Source: Leptospira gomenensis (lineage in GTDB: Bacteria; Spirochaetota; Leptospiria; Leptospirales; Leptospiraceae). Taken from it: a stretch of DNA of 52,205 nt. Shown in pieces: positions 1 to 9,273 of the stretch (positions are counted from its first letter, which is position 1; each line of letters starts with the position of its first letter). The stretch lies in assembly GCF_004770155.1 (NCBI RefSeq), contig NZ_RQFA01000079.1, forward strand, positions 1-52,205. The letters run 5' to 3'. A program made the position numbers and the translations under genes. The notes below the pieces were generated by a model, which saw nothing but the letters and a program-made list of their open reading frames with translations, did no database searches and was not told where the DNA came from.

Positions 1-3000
1 TAAGAATAATACGTCTTACCTCCGTAAACGTCATTCACGACGAAATCGCTAAAGCCGAAAAAATCCGTTTCTTTTTTTCCGTTCACGAAAGCGGAAAAAG
101 AGAAACCGTTTTTATATTCAAAATTTTTAATGATTCGATTCGAAAAACCGTCCTCCAAAGTAAGACGCGTGCAAACCCGGAAGTTCGTGGGAAGATCGGG
201 AATCTCGTCCCCGCCGGTATTGTCGAACTTCGTGGAATTCTCGAACACGAAATCATACGTCCCGCCGATTCCGTTTTTAACCTTCGCGATCACGTCCGGA
301 ACCGAACCGGTCGAAAGCGCGAAGTACCAAGTAGGTTCCTTCAGATGAAAGATCCCGACGTCCGTCAAACCGTCCCCGTTATAGTCGCCTTGGATCCATT
401 GAAAAACGTACACTTGCGACAAAAGATCCGGACGATCCAAAGTTTTCTCCAAGACGGATCCGGGAAGAGCGACGATTCTACCGGTCGCAAGATCGAACAC
501 TTTATCGTCTCCTCCCGAAACCACGAGAGGATTCCCGTTGTTCTCAAAACGATTCGAAAACCCGACGACCCCGGCGTTGTAGACGGATTTCAAAACGGAA
601 GTCGCGCCGATCTTGTACTTGAAAAAAGAAGTGCCGTTGTCTAAAACTTTTCCGCAAACGATTTCGGAATCGTTGGTTAAAGAAAACTCTATCCCCGCGG
701 GATTCGAAGAATCGAAATCCCCCGCGCCCAACGGCAACGAAACGTCCCCCGTCAGTCTCTTAAACACGATCTGCGTTCCGCTGATGGTTCCCAAATACCA
801 CTTGGTAACCGAAGTCCTTCGGTCCACGATCGCAATCTGAGCCAAAGAAGAAGTGAACTTCCCTGAAAAAAAACTGAAACTCTTTCGATTGTTACGATTC
901 TCGCTCGTTCCCGCTTGAAAAAGATCGTTCAAATCGGAAGACGACAAATCCCCGGAAGGAGAAAGAAATCTGTTGCCTCCCGAACCGGAAAGAAGAAACC
1001 GAGCGTTCCCGCTCGCCGATTGATCGTCCAAGATCAAAACCGATTGGGAGGAATTGTTCTCGAAATGATCCACCACATAACCGCTGTTTTGCGGATCAAA
1101 ACGGGTGACGTCCGCGTCGTTAAACGAAACGAAATTGGAGGTGGTGAACGAATTGCCGCTCGAATGTTTCAAAACGAAAAACAGGTTCGCACTTCCCTGT
1201 TTTTTAAAAAAAAGAATTTCGTCTTTGGAGGAATTCGTAAACCTGCCCGGCCTTCCGCCGAAAAGCGCCGAAATTCCGGAGCCTTCCGGATTGAAGGAGG
1301 AAAAAACGTTCGAAAAAAGCGAACCGCCTCGTTTGAAATCGAAGACGCCCGCTTTTCTGTCGTACAACAAAAGTTCGGGAGAAGCGGAACAATCATCCGT
1401 CGTAAAACAACCCGCAAACGGTAACTCGCCTCGCGCCGGATTCAAATTACCGTCGAACTGGAAATTCAACAAGACCGTTTTGGAACCGCCCGCAACTTGG
1501 AAATGGGAAACCTCCGATTGCAAACGCACCTCGTCTTTGGGAAGCGGAGTTTTCATCACTCGATCCGCATCGGGACCGTAACTCATATCGCTGTAGATTT
1601 TGTAGCGAAAGCCGTCTAACGTCGATTCGCCGATCCAAAACTTACCGTCGCTCATGGAAAAAAAGCCGATATCGGATCTGCCGTCACCGTTAAAATCGCC
1701 CTGCAACCAGCGCGTAATCGACTTGAATTGAGGGGTTCTCGACCAAATTCTAAACTGGATCGTTCCGTTTCCGGTTTCACCGAGCGTCCATTCTCCATTA
1801 GAACGATTGAATATTAGGAAATCGGAAAATCCATCCCCGTTAAAATCTCCCGAAAAACGGTCTTGGGAAAAAAGCGCCTGTTCGGGGGCCGTAAACGTCT
1901 TGTACAATTTCCATTGCATCTGAAAAAAAATCGGATCGTTTCTGTTTGCGTTCCGGTGATTCTCTCCTACCAACCACTTCCCCGAACGGGAATCGAACAA
2001 AGAAATATCCGTCCTACCGTCTCCGTTGTAATCCCCGATTAAAAAATGGACCTTGTCGCGGTCCTTACCCGCTTTCGAAGAATCGAACGTGCTCGGACTG
2101 TCCAAGTTACCGTTAGGCGAATAATCCGATCTGAAAACGTTCTGAAACTTTTTCGCAAAACGAAGAAACTCGAATCTTCCTCCCAGATTCAGCATCAACG
2201 TCCACTGACCCGTTGGTTCGTCGTACAACACGGAATCCGAAAGACCGTTACCGTCGTAGTCGCCTGGAAACCATTCCATTCTAAAAATATCCGGCGCACC
2301 GATCATCAGTCTACCGTACGATCTAAACTGAAACGTGCGACCGTCGTGTTCCGCCACGACGAAGTCTCTCGTCTCCGGAAGAAAAAACGCGATGTCCGAT
2401 CTACCGTCCCCGTTGAAATCCCCGCTCACATTTCCTTTAAAAAAACGGATTCGTTCCGGACCGCTGTAACCTTGATAACGATTGCCGTACGTTTTGAAGT
2501 TGTATCCGCCTTCCTTTCTGCCTTCGGCCGCTTTCCAATTTCCGGACTTCGGATTAAAAAATAATAAATCGGAAATGCCGTCTCCGTTAAAATCGCCTTC
2601 GAAGTATTGGGTCGAATCGGGATTGTCTTCCGGCTCGATCGACGCCTGATTGACCGCGTTTCTCCAAGACAAAATCCTGCTCGAAGACTGATACTCGAAT
2701 TCGGGAGAGGTGGAATGTCTGCTCGAAACAATCTTACGGAGAATCGGTCTTCCCGAATCGGAGGAAATATCATAGACGGGAGTGTAATCCCAAAGTTTTC
2801 CACCGCCGTCCCAACCCACCTCGATCCGATCCAGGATCTTGTCCATCTTCATCAGAAAGCCGGGTGCCGTGGAAACGTAAAAGTCGTCTCTTCTTTTGGA
2901 ATGAAAACGCACATACTGTCTAGCGCTCAAACCAGTACCGGAATTACCGGTATATCGGATTTCTTTCAGATACAAGTTGCGTTTTTCGGCGTATTCCGAC

Positions 3001-3764
3001 GTGTCGTAATCGACTTGCAGGAAGTTTCCGTTCCTATCCTCGGTTTTGCTCAAATACCAACTGTAAGTTTGGGAAGGAAGGGAAGGATTGTAAATCCTGC
3101 TCGAACTAGAATCACCGAAAAACGATTTAGTACCGGAAGAATCCAAGACCTCCCAAATCCCTCCGTTTTCTATATTTGATAATTTGAATATTATACTTTC
3201 CTCATTCGCAATTTCAAGTCTGTACAACCCGTTTTCGTTTACGGAACTCCCGGAAACCTTCACCAGCGCGGAACCGTTCCAACGAAAACTATCTCTCGAG
3301 TCGTAATACAAAGCGCCGTATTCCTCCGAACGAGTGATCGCGCCCAATCCCAAACTCCAACCGACGCCTACCCAACCGTCTCCTCCTGTGGAGGAATAAC
3401 TCAGGGAAAGTTTCGGTTCCACCCCCGATCTACCCGGAGGAAGGACGATCGGAACCGAAAAGCCGATACCGCCGAAATGATTCGGTTCCGGAGGTGCGAC
3501 AAACAAAGCGCCCGCCAAAGGATCCGCCTTCGACTCCGGATCTTCCAAAGCGCTGCTATAGTTCGTGGAAATCGAAAAAAGATCGCTACCTTCCGGAGCA
3601 GGCGCGGAACCCGGACCCGAGCCGGAGGAAGGAAAACCGGCGCCGCTCGGAAGTCCGAAAAACAACCACCACCAATTTTTATTCTTCCCGTTTCCCCCCA
3701 ACGGATTGCAGGAAAAAACCGATAGAATCGCGAGAATAAAAATCGAACGGAGAAAAATTTTCAT
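1..3764 (-). CDS. SpvB / FG-GAP repeat lipoprotein, Tc-toxin B-like (3' end outside window)
   Basis: The reading frame is open from the ATG at 3764 to the left edge (about 1,254 codons seen, no stop), so the C-terminus is missing. The first 19 residues form a lipoprotein signal (hydrophobic core, lipobox SVFSC, Cys19), followed by a Gly/Asn/Trp and Pro/Ser-rich linker. Next comes the SpvB signature (GGIGFSVPIVLPPGR, then LSLSYSS and GWSLGLGAITR), as in the N-termini of Salmonella SpvB and the TcB/TcC cocoon proteins. Seven FG-GAP/VCBS calcium-type motifs (GDFNGDGRSD-like) follow, six between about 2600 and 1680 and one near 370. The visible end (FGFSDF motif) resembles the stretch before the YD/RHS repeats. 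In Tc-like proteins the payload is the extreme C-terminus, which is not visible here. The family call is firm; the function is inferred. The upstream neighbour is the PA-like lipoprotein, 215 bases away. Confidence 0.88.
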   Translation of the reverse strand, partial: MKIFLRSIFILAILSVFSCNPLGGNGKNKNWWWLFFGLPSGAGFPSSGSGPGSAPAPEGSDLFSISTNYSSALEDPESKADPLAGALFVAPPEPNHFGGIGFSVPIVLPPGRSGVEPKLSLSYSSTGGDGWVGVGWSLGLGAITRSEEYGALYYDSRDSFRWNGSALVKVSGSSVNENGLYRLEIANEESIIFKLSNIENGGIWEVLDSSGTKSFFGDSSSSRIYNPSLPSQTYSWYLSKTEDRNGNFLQVDYDTSEYAEKRNLYLKEIRYTGNSGTGLSARQYVRFHSKRRDDFYVSTAPGFLMKMDKILDRIEVGWDGGGKLWDYTPVYDISSDSGRPILRKIVSSRHSTSPEFEYQSSSRILSWRNAVNQASIEPEDNPDSTQYFEGDFNGDGISDLLFFNPKSGNWKAAEGRKEGGYNFKTYGNRYQGYSGPERIRFFKGNVSGDFNGDGRSDIAFFLPETRDFVVAEHDGRTFQFRSYGRLMIGAPDIFRMEWFPGDYDGNGLSDSVLYDEPTGQWTLMLNLGGRFEFLRFAKKFQNVFRSDYSPNGNLDSPSTFDSSKAGKDRDKVHFLIGDYNGDGRTDISLFDSRSGKWLVGENHRNANRNDPIFFQMQWKLYKTFTAPEQALFSQDRFSGDFNGDGFSDFLIFNRSNGEWTLGETGNGTIQFRIWSRTPQFKSITRWLQGDFNGDGRSDIGFFSMSDGKFWIGESTLDGFRYKIYSDMSYGPDADRVMKTPLPKDEVRLQSEVSHFQVAGGSKTVLLNFQFDGNLNPARGELPFAGCFTTDDCSASPELLLYDRKAGVFDFKRGGSLFSNVFSSFNPEGSGISALFGGRPGRFTNSSKDEILFFKKQGSANLFFVLKHSSGNSFTTSNFVSFNDADVTRFDPQNSGYVVDHFENNSSQSVLILDDQSASGNARFLLSGSGGNRFLSPSGDLSSSDLNDLFQAGTSENRNNRKSFSFFSGKFTSSLAQIAIVDRRTSVTKWYLGTISGTQIVFKRLTGDVSLPLGAGDFDSSNPAGIEFSLTNDSEIVCGKVLDNGTSFFKYKIGATSVLKSVYNAGVVGFSNRFENNGNPLVVSGGDDKVFDLATGRIVALPGSVLEKTLDRPDLLSQVYVFQWIQGDYNGDGLTDVGIFHLKEPTWYFALSTGSVPDVIAKVKNGIGGTYDFVFENSTKFDNTGGDEIPDLPTNFRVCTRLTLEDGFSNRIIKNFEYKNGFSFSAFVNGKKETDFFGFSDFVVNDVYGGKTYYS

Positions 3765-3841
3765 GGTTGGATGTATACCGTATTTGGTTGATAGATGACG
3801 AACGCCCCTTCCAGGGACAAATTACATATCGATATTCTAAT

Positions 3842-3863
3842 TTATAAAATTCAAATTTTATAA
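3842..3863. repeat. Perfect AT-rich palindrome between the two toxin-like lipoprotein genes
   Basis: Two 10-nt arms (TTATAAAATT and AATTTTATAA) flank a 2-nt CA loop. It lies in the 215-base gap between the PA-like gene and the SpvB-like gene, within a strongly AT-rich patch (about 3835-3890). No T-run typical of an intrinsic terminator follows on either strand. It could be an operator, part of a promoter, or a weak terminator/processing hairpin. Confidence 0.5.
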
Positions 3864-3979
3864 TACATTTGTATATACGATAAAATCGGGATCCGAAACC
3901 GAAGCTGGAGTTTCCGCGGAAAAAATGCTAAAACGCGTTTCGCGGACGCTCCTCTTCGATTCCGATCCGTGGAAACCGA

Positions 3980-6900
3980 TCAATATTGGATCTTGGCCTT
4001 TACCGTAAAATCCCGTTCGATCATCGGCGCCACGAAGAAGTTGTTCAAACCGTAGGTGATCGCACCCGGATTATTCAAATCCAACTTGAAACCGCGGATC
4101 CAAGGTTGAGTCGTATCCTGCGCTCTCCAAACCGCCAAAGCCTTATTGCCATACGCGTGGACGTCCGGACCCGCTTGATCTCCTTGGTTGGTCGTGCTCA
4201 CGATGAATTCGCCGCTTCCTTTTAACGCGAACGGAGAGATCGTAAACATTCTACCGCGGATCGTCGATTTACCGGAACCTTCCCTGTGTTCCCAAAGCGA
4301 AATCACGTTGTTCCCCGAGATAAAACTTTGCCCCGACTTACGGGTCGCACTCGGATTGTTCGAAGAATACAACTGCAACGCATTCGAATACAACGCATTC
4401 CCGCCCGCCAAGTCGATCAACCGAACTCCCGTCCGGGAAGATTTCGAATAATTGAACACCGCGAGAGTATCGTACGTTTTGATTTTGAAATCCGAAATAC
4501 CCGTATCCACCTTAAACCGATTCGCCAAATACGTGTTAGTCGCCGTATTCCAACCTCTCGCAAAAATATCTCCCAGACCGTCGTTTAATCGCCAGAATAT
4601 CATACCGCGATTCCCTTCTCCCGTAATCGCCATAGAAATCGGAAGAGAAGCCGTAGTCACATTCGGACCCGCAGCGGAATCGACGGCAGTATTAGCCCCG
4701 CCGATCCTTGCTCCGTTACTTAAGTTAAACGAGTTCGTATAAAGATTGAAAAGCGGCGCGACGTAAGGCACGTCCTGTGCTGCCTCCGCTCCCCAGGAAC
4801 GGAACCAAAATCCGACGGCCGCTTGATCGCCGACACCTTTGGCGACAACCGCGTAATCGATCGGCAATTCGCTTCCTCTGTGTCTGACCGGAGTGGAAAA
4901 CAACTGGTGGATGACGGTCGCCGGTGTAACCGCCGCTCCCGTATCCAAACGGTACGTCCTTCCAAACAGGATCGCGGTCGAATCGAAATTCGGCGGACAT
5001 TCGAAGAGTCCCCACACGCCGCAACCTGGATTGTCTCCCGGCAATATTACCGTGCTGTTGTAGTTCCAGAAAACCATCGCGCCGTTCAAACCCACGGCAA
5101 TGTCCAAAGAGGATTTCACGAGCGAGGGAATATTGGTTACGTGCATGGTGGTCGCCACCTTCGATTCCGTTCCGATCGCTGAGAAGGTAGCCATATCCCG
5201 AAAGGTAACGTAGATATCGCTTCCGCTCTCCCAAACGATCCCGATCTTACCGTTGTATGCTTCCATCGAAACGAGACCGTTCGCGGGAGCGGTATTTAAT
5301 TTTGTTTGCGACGACAAAGGCATCCCCGTCGATATTTGGAAAAATCTTCCGAACAAATCCACATCCCGTTTGTAGAGAACGAAACTAACGTCTCCGAAAT
5401 TCTCCACCATCGGTTCGCTCAATGCAGTGGCGCCCGAATTCGTGCTCATCGTAAAATCCGTTTTCGCGGATTCCAACCGAAACATCTTACCGGTGTTAGC
5501 GACTAACTGCGGTAAGCCGCCCGACAAAAAGGATTCAAAGTTTCCGCCGTCCGTCCAGGAGTTCCATAACGCGACTCCGAGATTGTACGCCCCCATCCAG
5601 TTGACCGCGTTAAAATCCGGATGAAATCCCAAACAACCGCCCGGATGTAACGGTTGAGAAGTACAGTTCACGGAGGAACTCGTAAGCACGGGTAAATTCA
5701 CCGGGTTCGTCCATTGTTGCGAGGAAAGATTCGCATTGTTCTGCGCGTTCCAATCCGTAATGAATCCGTTATCCAACGTAACGCGGATATCCGATTCGGT
5801 AAGATTGCTCTTTACAAACACTTCCGTCGTCTTCGGAGCGTCTTGCAGAAACGGAGTATCGACGTCGATTCGATACGTGCCGTCCGCAGCCGGAACGGAA
5901 ACCTGATTCACTCGATACGCAGTCGTATTATTTCCCAATACATACAACAAGTCTCCGATCTCCGGCACACCGTTATCCCCGAATCCGGGTTTTACGATAA
6001 CGAAAGAAACTCCGCTTACGAGAGGCGCGGCCAGTTGCGCTCTCACTTTTCTCACGTCCGTATAAGCCAAAGGCCAAATCGTTCTTCTATAACCGCTGTT
6101 TAATGCGGGGCGCACGTAGAGTTTGATCAAACCCAAAGCGGTGCTCACCGTATCGTGCATCGTCGGTAAACGAACGCATAACGTAAAAGTCTGTGAGAGA
6201 AAGTCCAAAGTCTGACCGCAACTCTGCGGTTTGTACGGATCCGAAGTGGAAAGATCACGGACGATATGCATCCAGTCGGGTCTCGTTCCGCCGAATCCCA
6301 AACTGATCTCGAAATCCGGAACTTCATCGATCTCGAAGCGATCGTTAACCTCTCTCGGATTATAACTGAAATTATGAAAAAACTGAGAAACACCGCTCGT
6401 GGTCGGAACTCCGAAATCCGGTCTCAGATATTTAGTCTTATTCAATTTGAATTTCAGTTCGATCTTCTCGCCGAAACCGGCCTCACCCAAATACAACGAA
6501 TTCATATCCGGATAATAAGGATGGTCGCCCATACTCTTCAAATCCCAAGCGGTATTCAGCGGATATTCCTTACCCGTCTCGAGAGGATTGGTTCCGAACG
6601 TCTGCTTTTTAAACAGGGTATCCCTGAAGGAAATGTAAACTATATCGTAGTTGTCTCCCGCCCAAATTGTGGAATCCACGCTCTTCAACATCGGAGCCTT
6701 ATTCAGATTCGATGGATCGAAAAATCTTACGTCCGTGCCGTCTTTATAATATTGTGTAGTGTTAAAGTATTTCCCTTTGGAATAGATCGCCCAAACACCC
6801 GAATTGTTTTTTTCGTCGTCGGTCCACTGCGAGATCGGTTTTTGAATACAAGCGGTTCTGCTCACGCCGTCCGATCCGGTAAACGTACCCGGATCGCAGG

Positions 6901-8425
6901 GGATCCTACTCGTAACACCGGCGATCGAATGAATCAAAGATAAATGCGCTCGAGACTCGCCCAACCTAGGAGCGATCTCCGAAAGATCGATAACATAATC
7001 CTTAAACGTAACCTCCGGTCCGGAACAAGCGATCCGATTCAAGGCCTTTCGCAGAGTGACTCCTGGAGCAAGCGTGGAAGCAGTTCTCGTAGAACAATTT
7101 TCCGTAGTTCCCGGAGTATCGAAAGCCGCCACTCGATAGAGATCCCGGATGTTAGGTCCGTAGATTTTAACGAGACTCGTTCTGCTCTTCGCGTTCTCTT
7201 CGATGATTTTCAGATTGTCTCCGGTAAAGTTCAAGAGAGAGGATCTGTAATTAGAATCGGGAACGTGCGTCATACGATAATCCACGATATAAATCTTCGG
7301 GTTGTAACCGAGAGCGATCGCCTTTTCGATTTCTACAGTATTCAAATTCGATAATTCGATAACGTAAGGACCGAATTCCGAACCTCCGTAAACCTCGATC
7401 TCGAAGAGGCTGTAGTCGTCGTTTCTAAGCCGAAAACTCTGAATGGGGATCAACTCCCCCGCTCCGTTTTCGAACATCACCGAACAAAGGATATTCGATA
7501 ACTTCACCGGCATATTCACCGACAAATTTTTAATATACAAAGCGGCCCGAATATAACCCGCGTTCGCGTCCACGATCGAAGTGCTATTCACTTTCTGACT
7601 TTTATCCGATCTGTATTTTCTTGCCTTGTTGTTGGCGTTCGTCGATTTGCGGCTCAAGGAATCCGAATCGATGTTATTCTTAAACGGCTTGTCCGCCCAA
7701 TAAGTCGTAGTGGATGAAGTGGAGTTTTGTCTCTCCCAAGAGCTGGAATTGTTTTGGTTGTAATTAAAACCGAAAGAACTCGAGGTGACTCCCGCACCGA
7801 AACCGGAAGACACGGATTCAGAACTTTGACTCGAATTGCTGAATGAATCCTGATATTGAACCGTCTTCAGATTCAATTCAGTTTGATGAATTTTTTCGGA
7901 ACCTTCGTTTTTGGTGGATTCGAAATCGTCGGAATTGATTTCGCTCACAAGCTCGTCGCTTTGGTTGCTCGAATTTTTTAATATTTCGATCTTCATGGTG
8001 ACGGGAGGTGCGATCACCGTTTCTATCACAGGATAGTCCGAGACGAAAACGTTCGAAGTCGTCTCGTTCGCGTTCAATATACCGTCTCCGTCGAAATCGT
8101 TTACGATCGTAGTTCCAGTCGGATCGATAGTTCCCGATAACGCGTTAGCCGCAACCGGTCTACCCGGAGGAAGACTGAACAAATTATGAATTTCGATTAC
8201 GGGAGGCGGAGTCGTGTTCGGATTGCCCGGACGTACGGTCACACCTTCGTTATCCACTTGGGTTTTCACGGCTTCGGCCACAAGCCAAGTCGCACCGGCG
8301 AGGTTGACATCCTCGTTAGAGTTGCGATCCTTTTCGACCCAACTACAGGTATTTAAAATCGAAATCATTAAAGTTATGCCCACAAAGAAACATACTTTTG
8401 TAAAATTAAAAACGGCTTTTAACAC
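3980..8425 (-). CDS. Large lipoprotein with anthrax-PA-like pore domain and C-terminal beta-propeller
   Basis: I chose the GTG at 8425 (1,481 aa) because GGGGG lies 7 bases upstream and it gives a clean lipoprotein signal (lipobox ILNTC, Cys27). A TTG at 8461 is the longer alternative. Residues 110-115 (DFDGDG) are an EF-like calcium motif. From about 131 the order matches protective antigen (PA) of Bacillus anthracis: YPVIE; a Ser/Asn-rich stretch with small residues (193-241) where PA has its membrane-inserting hairpin; YWADKPF; AALYIKN; EFGPY with Phe351 opposite PA's phi-clamp Phe427; RTSLVKIYG, RVAAFD and TLRKALN (415-463); then DIVYISFRD (about 594-602), like the end of PA domain 3. From about 1010 to the end are roughly eight blades with a VxWR..D..I.GR rhythm in place of PA's receptor-binding domain. 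I believe Leptospira homologues are annotated only as hypothetical lipoproteins (LIC12048-type). The PA relationship is my own by-eye alignment. Confidence 0.8.
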   Translation of the reverse strand: MLKAVFNFTKVCFFVGITLMISILNTCSWVEKDRNSNEDVNLAGATWLVAEAVKTQVDNEGVTVRPGNPNTTPPPVIEIHNLFSLPPGRPVAANALSGTIDPTGTTIVNDFDGDGILNANETTSNVFVSDYPVIETVIAPPVTMKIEILKNSSNQSDELVSEINSDDFESTKNEGSEKIHQTELNLKTVQYQDSFSNSSQSSESVSSGFGAGVTSSSFGFNYNQNNSSSWERQNSTSSTTTYWADKPFKNNIDSDSLSRKSTNANNKARKYRSDKSQKVNSTSIVDANAGYIRAALYIKNLSVNMPVKLSNILCSVMFENGAGELIPIQSFRLRNDDYSLFEIEVYGGSEFGPYVIELSNLNTVEIEKAIALGYNPKIYIVDYRMTHVPDSNYRSSLLNFTGDNLKIIEENAKSRTSLVKIYGPNIRDLYRVAAFDTPGTTENCSTRTASTLAPGVTLRKALNRIACSGPEVTFKDYVIDLSEIAPRLGESRAHLSLIHSIAGVTSRIPCDPGTFTGSDGVSRTACIQKPISQWTDDEKNNSGVWAIYSKGKYFNTTQYYKDGTDVRFFDPSNLNKAPMLKSVDSTIWAGDNYDIVYISFRDTLFKKQTFGTNPLETGKEYPLNTAWDLKSMGDHPYYPDMNSLYLGEAGFGEKIELKFKLNKTKYLRPDFGVPTTSGVSQFFHNFSYNPREVNDRFEIDEVPDFEISLGFGGTRPDWMHIVRDLSTSDPYKPQSCGQTLDFLSQTFTLCVRLPTMHDTVSTALGLIKLYVRPALNSGYRRTIWPLAYTDVRKVRAQLAAPLVSGVSFVIVKPGFGDNGVPEIGDLLYVLGNNTTAYRVNQVSVPAADGTYRIDVDTPFLQDAPKTTEVFVKSNLTESDIRVTLDNGFITDWNAQNNANLSSQQWTNPVNLPVLTSSSVNCTSQPLHPGGCLGFHPDFNAVNWMGAYNLGVALWNSWTDGGNFESFLSGGLPQLVANTGKMFRLESAKTDFTMSTNSGATALSEPMVENFGDVSFVLYKRDVDLFGRFFQISTGMPLSSQTKLNTAPANGLVSMEAYNGKIGIVWESGSDIYVTFRDMATFSAIGTESKVATTMHVTNIPSLVKSSLDIAVGLNGAMVFWNYNSTVILPGDNPGCGVWGLFECPPNFDSTAILFGRTYRLDTGAAVTPATVIHQLFSTPVRHRGSELPIDYAVVAKGVGDQAAVGFWFRSWGAEAAQDVPYVAPLFNLYTNSFNLSNGARIGGANTAVDSAAGPNVTTASLPISMAITGEGNRGMIFWRLNDGLGDIFARGWNTATNTYLANRFKVDTGISDFKIKTYDTLAVFNYSKSSRTGVRLIDLAGGNALYSNALQLYSSNNPSATRKSGQSFISGNNVISLWEHREGSGKSTIRGRMFTISPFALKGSGEFIVSTTNQGDQAGPDVHAYGNKALAVWRAQDTTQPWIRGFKLDLNNPGAITYGLNNFFVAPMIERDFTVKAKIQY

Positions 8426-9273
8426 GCCTAGGCCCCCTTCTCGCCTTTCACTTGTCTTCAATCAATACTCTACATTCAATAATTCGAATGTTTTGCAAAA
8501 TGGGCACGCTTCGGCGACCGACAACCGCAAATGTTTCAAAAACCCAGAGTTCTTGTTAAAAAAAAGTTAAGATCGACTATGAATAAAAAGGCCCCTACAC
8601 CGTCCACTAAAAAAAATAATGCCGATGATTTTTTATTCGAACGAATTATAAACGGACGAAACGACGTTATGCTATGATTGGATCAAAATCGAAATTCTCT
8701 AAAATGAACGCACACAAATTTAGGATAATGTGCCGAATGATTCGCGTAGTAAAACGATGGAAGAAAAAAGCCACTTCGCATTAAATTTCTCCGTAAACAA
8801 AACGAATGAGACTTTATCGTAGGGAGAAAGAACTCGGATACAAGGGATTCGATAGGATTCCAGACACGACTCAAAAAAAAACGAAAGGAACCCATGAAAT
8901 GTTACGTGGGAAAATTCTAAAACCGTTGCGCTCAGGCAAAAACACACTTCGCAAAATGTCAAATTATAAGAAGTATTCATCCTTTCGATTTACAGTATTG
9001 CGCGATATAATTTCGGAAAGACACGCGAAAAAACGAAAGGAAATCATTTATAAAATAAGAACCGTGGGTTTCAGAGCATACGGTACAAGATACGCAACAA
9101 GAAGAATCCTTTCGTATCGCAGTTCATAACAAAGGTTTGAGATAGGTTCGAACGAAAAGAAAAAACTATTTCTGAAAATTAGTAAATTTATTTCGGATGA
9201 ACTGTAAGGTGAATACTGTTTCTGTACAAATTTCTTTTGGATGAAGTGTAAGGTGAATACTTTTTCTATACAC
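8426..9273. other. AT-rich gene-poor gap between two toxin-like loci
   Basis: About 0.8 kb separates the PA-like gene from the 283-aa gene. Short open frames exist on both strands (a Lys/Arg-rich 107-codon frame at 8806-9129 on plus is the longest), but none has a convincing start, family pattern or neighbour-like codon use. The left part (8426-8560) should hold the leader and promoter of the PA-like gene. The right end holds the 34-nt direct repeat listed separately. The remainder shows nothing I can name. Confidence 0.5.
9195..9272. repeat. Pair of 34-nt direct repeats just downstream of the 283-aa gene
   Basis: Copies at 9195-9228 and 9239-9272 match at 31 of 34 positions, are separated by 10 nt, and share the core TGTAAGGTGAATACT. 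The second copy ends directly before the stop codon (9274-9276) of the minus-strand 283-aa gene. The repeat could be a remnant of recombination or slippage at a module boundary, or a processing or binding site. Confidence 0.75.

Noticed and set aside
6266..6943. 225-codon plus-strand frame inside the PA-like gene
   Set aside because: Antisense shadow: the minus-strand frame carries coherent domain motifs throughout, while this frame is Arg/Ile-rich without any.
8806..9129. Plus-strand 107-codon frame rich in Lys and Arg between the two toxin-like loci
   Set aside because: Composition follows from AT-rich reversed DNA; no ribosome binding site, no recognisable pattern, and opposite in strand to all neighbours for 20 kb.
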